Source: an uncultured Bacteriovorax sp. (lineage in GTDB: Bacteria; Bdellovibrionota; Bacteriovoracia; Bacteriovoracales; Bacteriovoracaceae). Taken from it: DNA of 64,000 nucleotides. The stretch lies in the NCBI GenBank assembly GCA_946482295.1, contig CAMLRB010000001.1, forward strand, positions 1 to 64,000. Direction: 5' to 3'. Both the position numbers and the translations under genes were made by a program. Positions 56,336 through 64,000 of this stretch are shown one piece after another. Numbering within the stretch: position 1 is the stretch's first letter; each line of letters starts with the position of its first letter. A model generated the notes under the pieces. That model did no database searches. It was given only the letters and a program-made list of their open reading frames with translations, and was not told the DNA's origin.

Positions 56336-57037
56336 TTAAGCAACAGTGAAAGCTTCAGCTGTATCGATCTTGATCCCTGGGCCCATTGTCGTGCTTAAAG
56401 TAAGTGACTTAATGTAAGTCCCCTTAGCAGAAGCAGGCTTTGCCTTAACGATCGCTGAAACGATAGCTGTATAGTTTTGTTTTAATTGTTCAACAGTGAA
56501 CGAAGACTTTCCGATTGGAACGTGAACGATACCTGTTTTTTCTGTACGGTATTCAACCTTACCAGCTTTTTGTTCTTTAACAGCTGCTGCTACGTCAGTT
56601 GTTACAGTACCAAGCTTAGGGTTTGGCATTAAACCACGTGGTCCAAGAAGACGAGCTACTTTACCAAGCTTACTCATCATATCTGGAGATGCGATTACGC
56701 GGTCGAAGTCTAACCAACCACCAGCGATTTTTGTGATGATGTCGTCACCACCAGCGAAGTCTGCACCTGCTGCTGTTGCTTCATCAACTTTTGTTCCTGA
56801 AGTAATAGCAACTACACGTACAGTTTTACCTGTACCAGCTGGAAGAGCTAGAGCTCCACGGATCATTTGATCAGCGTGACGTGGATCAACTCCAAGTCTG
56901 AAAGCTAGATCAACTGTTTCGTCGAATTTTGTGTTTTTGATTTCTTTAGCCAGTTTAAGGGCTTCATCAGAAGAGTAGAGCTTAGTGTTGTCTACTTTCT
57001 TTGCTGCTTCTAAAAAACGTTTTGACGCTTTTTTCAT
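56336..57037 (-). CDS. rplA: 50S ribosomal protein L1
   Basis: A 233-residue L1. ATG 57037 is chosen because AGGAG lies 6 bases upstream; the ATG at 57043 directly touches the AGGAG. Landmarks are TKFDETVDLAFRLGVDPRH and LGPRGLMPNPKLGTVT. It forms the L1 stalk that handles E-site tRNA. Confidence 0.95.
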   Translation of the reverse strand: MKKASKRFLEAAKKVDNTKLYSSDEALKLAKEIKNTKFDETVDLAFRLGVDPRHADQMIRGALALPAGTGKTVRVVAITSGTKVDEATAAGADFAGGDDIITKIAGGWLDFDRVIASPDMMSKLGKVARLLGPRGLMPNPKLGTVTTDVAAAVKEQKAGKVEYRTEKTGIVHVPIGKSSFTVEQLKQNYTAIVSAIVKAKPASAKGTYIKSLTLSTTMGPGIKIDTAEAFTVA

Positions 57038-57096
57038 GTTCATCTCCTGCGGTCATTTCAGTTGGCGACTTGAGAGTCTCCCGCTCTATAAAGTTA

Positions 57097-57525
57097 TTAG
57101 TAATCTAGTTTCAATCCCATTGAACGGATTGATCCTTCGATTGTTCTCATTCCTGCTTCTTTTGTTCCAGCTGTAAGGTCAGCTTTTTTTGTTTCAACGA
57201 TTTCTTCAACAGTCTTCTTTGGAACTTTTTTAGCCATTACTTCCGTGCCTGGCTTTTGAGCTCCTCTTTCAAGCTTTAGCTTATCTTTTAGAAGGTAAGA
57301 AGCTGGAGGAGTTTTAGTTACGAATGTGAAAGATCTGTCAGAGTAAACTGTAATGATCGTTGGAAGTACAACACCATTTTGTTGTTGAGTTTTTGCATTG
57401 AAAGCCTTGCAAAATTCCATGATGTTTACACCTTTTTGACCAAGAGCTGGACCAATTGGTGGTGATGGGTTTGCTTTTCCGCCTGCAATTTGTAACTTGA
57501 TAAAACCTGTAACTTTCTTAGCCAT
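57097..57525 (-). CDS. rplK: 50S ribosomal protein L11
   Basis: A 142-residue L11 with [20 protein letters not shown] followed by [17 protein letters not shown], and a C-terminal domain ending [14 protein letters not shown]. It binds the GTPase-associated rRNA. It follows nusG by 32 bases. Confidence 0.96.
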   Translation of the reverse strand: MAKKVTGFIKLQIAGGKANPSPPIGPALGQKGVNIMEFCKAFNAKTQQQNGVVLPTIITVYSDRSFTFVTKTPPASYLLKDKLKLERGAQKPGTEVMAKKVPKKTVEEIVETKKADLTAGTKEAGMRTIEGSIRSMGLKLDY

Positions 57526-57557
57526 ATAATACTCCTACAAAACCAACGACTATATTT

Positions 57558-58145
57558 TTATGAAACTTTTTCTACTTGTGAGAAATCCAACTCAACTGGA
57601 GTAGGTCTTCCGAAGATAGAAACGTTAACTTTAATCTTACCTTTTTCACTAACTGCTTCGATTGTTCCCACGAAGTTAGCGAATGGCCCTTCAATAACCT
57701 TAACTGACTCACCTTCTGCAAAGTTAATTGAAGTACGTGGCTTCTTAAACCCGTCTTCCATTTGCGAAGTCATGTAAGCCGCCTCTTCATTCGTGATAGG
57801 CGCTGGTTTATCGAGAGTTCCCCCAACAAAACCAGTAATTTTGTCAGTGCTTTTTACAAGGTGCCAAGTCTTATCATTCATGATCATCTTAATCAAGACG
57901 TAGCCTGGAAAAAACTTTTTCTTGATTGTCTTCTTCTTTCCACCGGCCGTAGTTACAAGAGTTTCCTCTGGAACCAAGATCTCAGCGAAGAGTTCAGTCA
58001 TCTTATGATTAACAATTCTCTCTTTAAGAGATTTTGTAACTTTGTTTTCTTGACCAGTTTGAGCTTTAGCAATGTACCACTTGAAGTCAGGTGTATCACC
58101 TTTTGCAAGCTCAATGTTTTCATATGAATTCTTTGATTCAGCCAT
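57558..58145 (-). CDS. nusG: Transcription termination/antitermination protein NusG
   Basis: A 195-residue NusG: an N-terminal NGN domain with WYIAKAQTGQENKV and FFPGYVLIKM, then a KOW domain with EGPFANFVGTIEAV. It binds RNA polymerase and links it to Rho or to ribosomal S10. It follows secE by 23 bases. Confidence 0.95.
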   Translation of the reverse strand: MAESKNSYENIELAKGDTPDFKWYIAKAQTGQENKVTKSLKERIVNHKMTELFAEILVPEETLVTTAGGKKKTIKKKFFPGYVLIKMIMNDKTWHLVKSTDKITGFVGGTLDKPAPITNEEAAYMTSQMEDGFKKPRTSINFAEGESVKVIEGPFANFVGTIEAVSEKGKIKVNVSIFGRPTPVELDFSQVEKVS

Positions 58146-58168
58146 AATTAAATTACCAATTGTAGTTA

Positions 58169-58555
58169 TTAATAAAGGAACTCTAAAACTTTCTGGAAAA
58201 TAAAATCCACCGACATAAAAATAGCAGCAACAATAACAAGCGCGATGGCAATACCGATCGTCATCTTTACGATTGTGTCTTTAGTTGGCCATACAACTTT
58301 TACGAGTTCATTGTAGACTTCTTCTAGGTAGCTAGATGTTTTTTCATTCTTAAGAATGTAAATGAATGTTCCAAAACCAGTTACGACACCAACAGCTTGA
58401 GTGATAAGTGAAAAGCTTGAAATTTTTGCTTCAAGATCAAACCAATCTCCGAGTTGTCTTATAAAAGTAGCCGCAACAAATCCTGCAAGAACAGCCGCAA
58501 TAACGACTAAAGCAGTGATCCATTTTTTTGAGTCTTCGCTCTTAATGATCGACAT
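58169..58555 (-). CDS. secE: Protein translocase subunit SecE
   Basis: A 128-residue SecE with three hydrophobic helices (about residues 13-31, 46-66 and 97-120), as in enteric SecE, and the conserved amphipathic ELVKVVWPTKD before the last helix. It stabilises SecY. It is followed by nusG, the standard pair. Confidence 0.92.
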   Translation of the reverse strand: MSIIKSEDSKKWITALVVIAAVLAGFVAATFIRQLGDWFDLEAKISSFSLITQAVGVVTGFGTFIYILKNEKTSSYLEEVYNELVKVVWPTKDTIVKMTIGIAIALVIVAAIFMSVDFIFQKVLEFLY

Positions 58556-58674
58556 AGATAACCTTTTTTAGCTGGATAAAAAAATTAGAGTCTAATACAT
58601 ATGCAAGAAAAAACCCAAAATGTCTATTGATTTTTCGTAATTGAATTTTTTGACGCTTTTTGTCGGAGTGAGAT

Positions 58675-58750
58675 TGGCGGGTGCAGTAGGATTCGAACCT
58701 ACAACCAAGTGATTTGGAATCACCTACTCTACCATTGGAGCTATACACCC
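58675..58750 (-). tRNA. trnW: tRNA-Trp (CCA)
   Basis: The minus strand folds as a 76-base tRNA: acceptor GGGTGTA with TGCACCC, anticodon loop TTCCAAA with anticodon CCA, T-loop TTCGAAT, discriminator G and an encoded CCA end. A terminator-type hairpin ends 7 bases before its 5' end. Confidence 0.95.
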
Positions 58751-58757
58751 ATCTTCG

Positions 58758-58786
58758 AAAAAAGTGGGCCGAAAGAATCGGCCCAC
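58758..58786 (-). terminator. Intrinsic terminator between tuf copy 2 and tRNA-Trp
   Basis: GTGGGCCGA and TCGGCCCAC form a perfect 9-base-pair stem with a 5-base loop (58764-58786), followed by six T on the minus strand (58758-58763). It stops 7 bases before the tRNA-Trp 5' end. Confidence 0.8.
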
Positions 58787-58833
58787 CTAGTTTTGTTTAT
58801 TACATCAAATTGGCGAACTCTTACTTAACCGGT

Positions 58834-58853
58834 AAAAACGCTTACGCGTTTTT
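58834..58853. terminator. A/T-flanked hairpin just after tuf copy 2
   Basis: AAAAACGC pairs with GCGTTTTT around a 4-base loop, 7 bases after the tuf stop codon. The T-run belongs to the stem, so it could work in either direction, but it is weaker than the next hairpin. Confidence 0.45.
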
Positions 58854-58860
58854 TCGCAAA

Positions 58861-60051
<1,191 letters not shown>

Positions 60052-60106
60052 TGGGCATTCTCCTTCTTCGTTTTTCTTTTGCGTAAAGAATTATATTTTT
60101 ATAGGG

Positions 60107-60133
60107 CTTATAACGGGTTCTAAATTAAGTCAA
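60107..60133 (-). promoter_or_regulatory. Possible promoter in the tRNA-Thr to tuf gap
   Basis: TTGACT (60128-60133) and TATAAG (60107-60112) on the minus strand are 15 bases apart, shorter than ideal. It lies 56 bases before tuf and may add to readthrough from the tRNA genes. Confidence 0.3.
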
Positions 60134-60172
60134 CAGTATGCCCTCGATCATCAGTACTGACAAGGGGAAAAA

Positions 60173-60247
<75 letters not shown>

Positions 60248-60327
60248 GAAGTTACTTTAACTATCGACAAGTTAAAATAGATGAAGATTAAAATTGTGTA
60301 AAGAAAAGTTGAAATTGAGGTAGAGAA

Positions 60328-60403
60328 TGGAGCGGGCGACAAGATTCGAACTTGCGACATCCACCTTGGAAGGGTGGCGCTCTACCAACTGAGCTACGCC
60401 CGC
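60328..60403 (-). tRNA. trnG: tRNA-Gly (TCC)
   Basis: 76 bases on the minus strand, acceptor GCGGGCG with CGCCCGC, anticodon loop CTTCCAA with anticodon TCC, T-loop TTCGAAT and encoded CCA. Confidence 0.95.
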
Positions 60404-60425
60404 ATAGAAAAACTTGGTAAGAAAA

Positions 60426-60511
60426 TGGTGGAGAGAGAAGGATTCGAACCTTCGAAGGTATAAACCGACAGATTTACAGTCTGTTGCCTTTGGCCGCTCG
60501 GCAATCTCTCC
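60426..60511 (-). tRNA. trnY: tRNA-Tyr (GTA)
   Basis: 86 bases on the minus strand with the long variable arm of a class II tRNA, acceptor GGAGAGA with TCTCTCC, anticodon loop CTGTAAA with anticodon GTA, discriminator A and encoded CCA. Confidence 0.95.
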
Positions 60512-60540
60512 TCTTTTCCAGCCCTCACTAGTGAGATAGA

Positions 60541-60616
60541 TGGAGCTGACTATAGGAATCGAACCTACGACCGTCGGTTTACAAAACCGATGCTCTACCA
60601 ACTGAGCTAAGTCAGC
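60541..60616 (-). tRNA. trnT: tRNA-Thr (TGT)
   Basis: 76 bases on the minus strand, acceptor GCTGACT with AGTCAGC, anticodon loop TTTGTAA with anticodon TGT and encoded CCA. It is the first gene of the tRNA-tuf operon. Confidence 0.95.
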
Positions 60617-60647
60617 ATACATTATCTAACCGCGATGCTAGGGGTAA

Positions 60648-60676
60648 TTTATAATCTCTTTGATTTTCAAAGGCAA
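60648..60676 (-). promoter_or_regulatory. Putative promoter of the tRNA-tuf operon
   Basis: TTGCCT (60671-60676) and TATAAA (60648-60653) are separated by exactly 17 bases on the minus strand, about 25-30 bases before tRNA-Thr (TGT). A second -10-like TAGATAAT lies nearer the tRNA. Confidence 0.5.
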
Positions 60677-60699
60677 TGAAAATTTTTAAATTTTTTTAA

Positions 60700-61464
60700 T
60701 CAAACTGATCCAAAAATTTTTTCCATCGCGATTGCCGCAGCGACAGATACGTTTAAAGATTTAATTTTCCCTGCGGGTTTGAATGAAATTGTCGTTTCAA
60801 CCACGCGACTGACAGCATGAGACATTCCAACATCTTCAGCACCAAGAACTAAACAAATAGATTTTTTTGAATCCAATGTTCCTAAATCACCTGAAGCATG
60901 TTCAGAAAGACCAATGCAGGTGGCACCAAGATCTTTTAATTTTGTAATTGTTTTGGGAAGGGCCGAGCAGCGAACAATCTTTACATGCTCAGTTGCTCCC
61001 GAGGCAATTCTTGAAAATCCAGGGCCAATTCCAAAGTTACCTTTTGCAGAAATGAGAATGGCATCTACTCCGTAAAACGCTGCTGTTCGCATGATAGCAG
61101 CTCCATTATGAGCATCAGTCACTTGATCGAGAGCGAGTATCTTCAGAGGAATTCGACTCTCAAGCTGCTGGTAAATCCAAGTTGGTTCAAGTATTTCAAC
61201 CGGGCTAACGAGCATATAAATTCCAGAAGGAACGCGCTGAAATTCTAAATCAAGATCACGATAAATCTTTTTCGCTTCTTCTTGAAGGGCATGACCTTCA
61301 AGCCAGCGAACTTTGTTTAAAGGAATGTCAGAATCCCGTAGGCCACTGCGCTTTTTGAATTCATGAAATCCTTCGTCTGTACAGACGATCTCAAAAACTT
61401 GGCGATGAGGATTTTTCAAAGCTTCGGCAATACTGTGAATGCCGACAATCATATCGTGGTCCAT
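60700..61464 (-). CDS. rlmB: 23S rRNA 2'-O-methyltransferase, TrmH/RlmB family
   Basis: A 254-residue SPOUT methyltransferase: an N-terminal substrate-binding part starting with IVGIHSIAEAL, then the knot with LDQVTDAHNGAAIMRTAAFYG, VLGAEDVGMS and SLNVSVAAAIAMEKI. RlmB methylates G2251 of 23S rRNA; a tRNA-targeting relative cannot be excluded. It starts 7 bases after proS on the same strand. Confidence 0.85.
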   Translation of the reverse strand: MDHDMIVGIHSIAEALKNPHRQVFEIVCTDEGFHEFKKRSGLRDSDIPLNKVRWLEGHALQEEAKKIYRDLDLEFQRVPSGIYMLVSPVEILEPTWIYQQLESRIPLKILALDQVTDAHNGAAIMRTAAFYGVDAILISAKGNFGIGPGFSRIASGATEHVKIVRCSALPKTITKLKDLGATCIGLSEHASGDLGTLDSKKSICLVLGAEDVGMSHAVSRVVETTISFKPAGKIKSLNVSVAAAIAMEKIFGSV

Positions 61465-61471
61465 GGGAATC

Positions 61472-63190
61472 CTATTGAAGTAGCGTTTTAAGCGTAGAAA
61501 TTAAGCTTTCACGCGTGACTTTTTTCACTTCGCCCGATTTACGGCAAATGATTTCTAATTCGCCAGAAGCACTAAAATCACGCTCTCCGAGGACTACTCG
61601 GTAAGGGAGCCCAAGAAGATCAGCGTCTTTGAATTTATTTCCAGGGCCAACGTTGCGATCATCGTAAATAACTTCAAGCCCAGCATTCATCATTTCAACA
61701 TAAATATCGTCTGCGATTTTTGCAAACTCTTCAGCTTTTACGATTGTGGCAAAGTAAACTTGGTAAGGAGCAATTGATTTTGGCCAGATGATTCCATTGG
61801 CATCGTGATTTTGTTCAATGGCCGCAGCAACAACTCTCGTTACGCCGATTCCATAACATCCCATTAAAGGAGTTACGAGTTTTCCATTCTGATCAAGAAC
61901 ACCTACTTTCATGTCTTTTGTATATTTGTCACCAAGTTGGAAAACGTGGCCAACTTCAATACCGCGTTTTTCTACGACAGAATGTTTCCCATCGAGTGTG
62001 AGGTCTCCTGCGCGTGCGAGACGAAGATCAGCTGTCTCAATTTTTTTCATGTCACGCTTAGGATTGAATCCTATAGTGTGCGCATCTTTTTTGTTCGCAC
62101 CGATAGTGTAACTAGCATCGAGATTGACGGCATTGTCGAAAATAATTCTAATATCGTCACTTAATCCTACTGGACCAATGTAGCCTTTCCAAAGCTTTGC
62201 CGTTTTTAATTGCTCTTCAGTAGCAGCAGTTAAGTGGTCACACTTAAGAAAATTATTCAATTTAATTTCGTTAACTGAATCGTCACCTAAAACCATAGCT
62301 AAAACGAGTTGCGATTTCTCTCCCGTAGTCGCGATGTAAACCATAGACTTTAAGCTTGTGTGTTGCTCAACGCCTAAAAATTTGCAAACCGATTCGATTG
62401 TTTCCATCTTCACTGTTTCAACTTCTTTCAATGGAACAATGTTCATGTCGAAAGTAGTTTTCGCACGAATCGTCTGCGCCTTTTCTACGTTCGCTGCATA
62501 TTTTGCTTCTGGTGAGTAGATAATAAGGTCTTCACCAGCATTGGCCACAACTTGAAATTCGTGCGTTTTAGAGTCAGATGAAGCCATAGCTCCACCATCC
62601 GCTTCAACAGGGATAAACTCGAGTCCTAGACGCGTAAAAATGGCGTTATAAGCGTTATACATATCCTGATAGCCTTCATCCAAGCTCGCCTTGTCGATAT
62701 GAAATGAATAAGCATCTTTCATTGTGAATTCACGCCCACGCATTAAACCAAAACGCGGACGAATTTCATCACGGAATTTTGTATTAATTTGATATAGGGA
62801 AACTGGAAGTTGTTTATAAGATTTCACCGTCTTTCTAAAAATATCAGTGACGGCTTCTTCATTTGTTGGCGAGATACAAAGATCGGCTTCTTTTTTATCT
62901 TTAAAACGAAGCATCAGTCCGCCCATCTTGTCCCAACGACCTGTTTCTTGCCATAACTCACCTGGAGTAACGACAGTCATTGTGATTTCGTAACTTCCAA
63001 TTTTGTTGAGCTCTTCACGAATGATGTTTTCAACTTTGCGGATTGAACGAAGACCCATTGGTAAATAATTATAGAGACCAGATCCAGACTTGTGGATGAG
63101 ACCTGCTCTAATCATGAGTTGGTGTGATGGAATTTCAGCATCAGCTGGAACTTCTTTATACGTTTGCCAAAAACCTTTCGTCAGTTTCAT
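61472..63190 (-). CDS. proS: Prolyl-tRNA synthetase, bacterial type
   Basis: A 572-residue class II synthetase of the bacterial type, with the YbaK-like editing insertion between motifs 2 and 3. Visible parts are GLYNYLPMGLRSIRKVENII, TNEEAVTDIFRKTVKSYKQLP, LMRGREFTMKDAYSFH (motif 2) and GCYGIGVTRVVAAAIEQ (motif 3). It charges tRNA-Pro. It lies 51 bases after lpxC and is followed by rlmB. Confidence 0.95.
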   Translation of the reverse strand: MKLTKGFWQTYKEVPADAEIPSHQLMIRAGLIHKSGSGLYNYLPMGLRSIRKVENIIREELNKIGSYEITMTVVTPGELWQETGRWDKMGGLMLRFKDKKEADLCISPTNEEAVTDIFRKTVKSYKQLPVSLYQINTKFRDEIRPRFGLMRGREFTMKDAYSFHIDKASLDEGYQDMYNAYNAIFTRLGLEFIPVEADGGAMASSDSKTHEFQVVANAGEDLIIYSPEAKYAANVEKAQTIRAKTTFDMNIVPLKEVETVKMETIESVCKFLGVEQHTSLKSMVYIATTGEKSQLVLAMVLGDDSVNEIKLNNFLKCDHLTAATEEQLKTAKLWKGYIGPVGLSDDIRIIFDNAVNLDASYTIGANKKDAHTIGFNPKRDMKKIETADLRLARAGDLTLDGKHSVVEKRGIEVGHVFQLGDKYTKDMKVGVLDQNGKLVTPLMGCYGIGVTRVVAAAIEQNHDANGIIWPKSIAPYQVYFATIVKAEEFAKIADDIYVEMMNAGLEVIYDDRNVGPGNKFKDADLLGLPYRVVLGERDFSASGELEIICRKSGEVKKVTRESLISTLKTLLQ

Positions 63191-63241
63191 GTATTGACCT
63201 TGGATAAAATAAATTGAATTGATGGTACACTAAAGTTTTAA

Positions 63242-64000
63242 CTATTGAAACGAGGGAGCAAGGGCCCTGGGCAGGGTGAAAGCTTCAACTGTTTCGCGCT
63301 CAAGAGAAGCGGCTGAAACAATTTCATAAGCAGATGGAGTCGCAAGAAGCTTGCGGCAAAGTAGATTGTGCAAGTTGTGACCTGATTTAAAAGTCGTAAT
63401 TTTTCCAGCAATTTCATATCCAAGAAGCGAGATATCACCAACTGTATCAAGGATTTTATGACGAACAAATTCATCCGCAAAACGAAGTCCTTCTGGATTC
63501 ACAACGCGGTAGTCATCTAAAACGATAGCGTTATCGAGAGATCCACCTTTGATCAGACCTTTTCTTTTAAGAGCATCGACATCTTTTAAAAGACCAAACG
63601 TGCGAGCGCGGCCAATTTCATTGATGTAGTTTTCACACGAGAATTCAAAAACTTTATTCTGAGTTTTAATTGTTGGGTGAGCAAACACAATTGTTGAATC
63701 AATGATAAGCTTTGATGAAGGCTCGATTTCAGCCCACTTGTCATCCACTTCAACACGCACTTTTTCAAGTACGATGAGAAACTTCTTCGATTTGTTCAAC
63801 GATGTAATTCCATTTTCTTTAAGCAAGAAAACGAAAGAAGCCCCAGAACCGTCCATAATCGGAACTTCTGGACCGTCGATTTCACAGTAGACGTTATCAA
63901 TTCCAAATCCATAAAAAGCTGACAGTAAATGCTCAACAGTGTGGATGGCATTCTGGCCACCACCGATGGTGGTATTGTTTTCTGTGGCCCCTACTGTTTC
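63242..64000 (-). CDS. lpxC: UDP-3-O-acyl-N-acetylglucosamine deacetylase LpxC, 5' end outside the window
   Basis: The reading frame is open from the window edge to TAG at 63244-63242, giving 252 residues of a protein that is usually about 300. The zinc motif HTVEHLLSA, GPEVPIMDGSGASF, NAIVLDDYRVVNPEGLRF and KILDTVGDISLLG and GHNLHNLL are all present, so the active site is complete. LpxC performs the committed step of lipid A synthesis, which shows a Gram-negative outer membrane. The missing part is the N-terminus only. Confidence 0.95.
   Translation of the reverse strand, partial: ETVGATENNTTIGGGQNAIHTVEHLLSAFYGFGIDNVYCEIDGPEVPIMDGSGASFVFLLKENGITSLNKSKKFLIVLEKVRVEVDDKWAEIEPSSKLIIDSTIVFAHPTIKTQNKVFEFSCENYINEIGRARTFGLLKDVDALKRKGLIKGGSLDNAIVLDDYRVVNPEGLRFADEFVRHKILDTVGDISLLGYEIAGKITTFKSGHNLHNLLCRKLLATPSAYEIVSAASLERETVEAFTLPRALAPSFQ

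Noticed and set aside
58542..58748. A 68-codon minus-strand ORF over tRNA-Trp and the secE 5' region
   Set aside because: Its first part is the tRNA-Trp gene and it overlaps the secE start.
60272..60622. A 116-codon minus-strand ORF over the tRNA cluster
   Set aside because: It runs through three well-folded tRNA genes, so it is a chance reading frame.

Overview
The window reads as one AT-rich (roughly 38-40% GC by eye) chromosomal segment of a Gram-negative bacterium. LpxC implies an outer membrane with lipid A. The ribosomal/RNA polymerase superoperon has the bacterial order, and the mix of a propionyl-CoA/methylmalonyl-CoA pathway, several twitch-type radical SAM proteins and small secreted proteins of unknown function most resembles Bdellovibrionota, in particular the Bacteriovorax/Peredibacter side. 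That placement is inference from gene content and style, not from a search. No gene-free stretch exceeds 300 bases; the longest is the 241-base divergent intergenic region 3922-4162.

Region 1 (1-6884) is the most unusual part. Two divergent operons are built from the same two-gene unit: an EX7E glycosyltransferase followed by a partner protein of unknown family, joined by a 4-base stop/start overlap. Two units lie on the minus strand (2590-3921 with 1598-2593; 257-1597 with the partial gene 1-260). A third lies on the plus strand (4623-5816 with a shortened, diverged partner at 5813-6304). The plus-strand operon begins with a 50-residue peptide gene (4163-4315) that looks like a RiPP precursor, followed directly by a PqqD-like RiPP recognition protein (4316-4615), and ends with an aspartyl/asparaginyl beta-hydroxylase-like oxygenase (6294-6884). 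The locus looks like an undescribed pathway for a hydroxylated and/or glycosylated peptide.

Region 2 (6872-14382) is mostly metabolism: a HemW-like radical SAM protein, a two-domain M16 peptidase, an unknown protein, then methylmalonyl-CoA mutase and its MeaB GTPase. Region 3 (14397-20854) carries an SGNH hydrolase, two N-terminal-twitch radical SAM proteins, a nucleotidyltransferase-like protein and two tandem paralogous radical SAM proteins with an N-terminal Cys-rich domain. This is a second candidate for an unstudied pathway. Region 4 (20851-28480) has two secreted unknowns, the three-gene propionyl-CoA carboxylase operon (complementing the mutase and MeaB), a sigma-54 activator directly upstream of it, and a membrane-anchored TlpA-like thioredoxin.

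Region 5 (28481-60616) is the translation/transcription superoperon, all on the minus strand. In transcription order it reads tRNA-Thr, Tyr, Gly, Thr, tuf, tRNA-Trp, secE, nusG, rplKAJL, rpoBC, rpsLG, fusA, a second tuf, the S10 and spc clusters with secY, adk, infA and rpmJ, then rpsM, rpsK, rpoA and rplQ. rpsD is absent from its common place between rpsK and rpoA. The two tuf genes are identical over practically their whole length. Region 6 (60700-64000) holds rlmB, proS and the truncated lpxC, also on the minus strand.

A recurrent regulatory theme is an intrinsic terminator placed directly against the next gene, so that the 3' arm of the stem supplies the Shine-Dalgarno sequence and the U-tract is the spacer to the start codon (before the tlpA-like gene, pccB and the secreted 444-residue protein; fusA and tRNA-Trp show related layouts).
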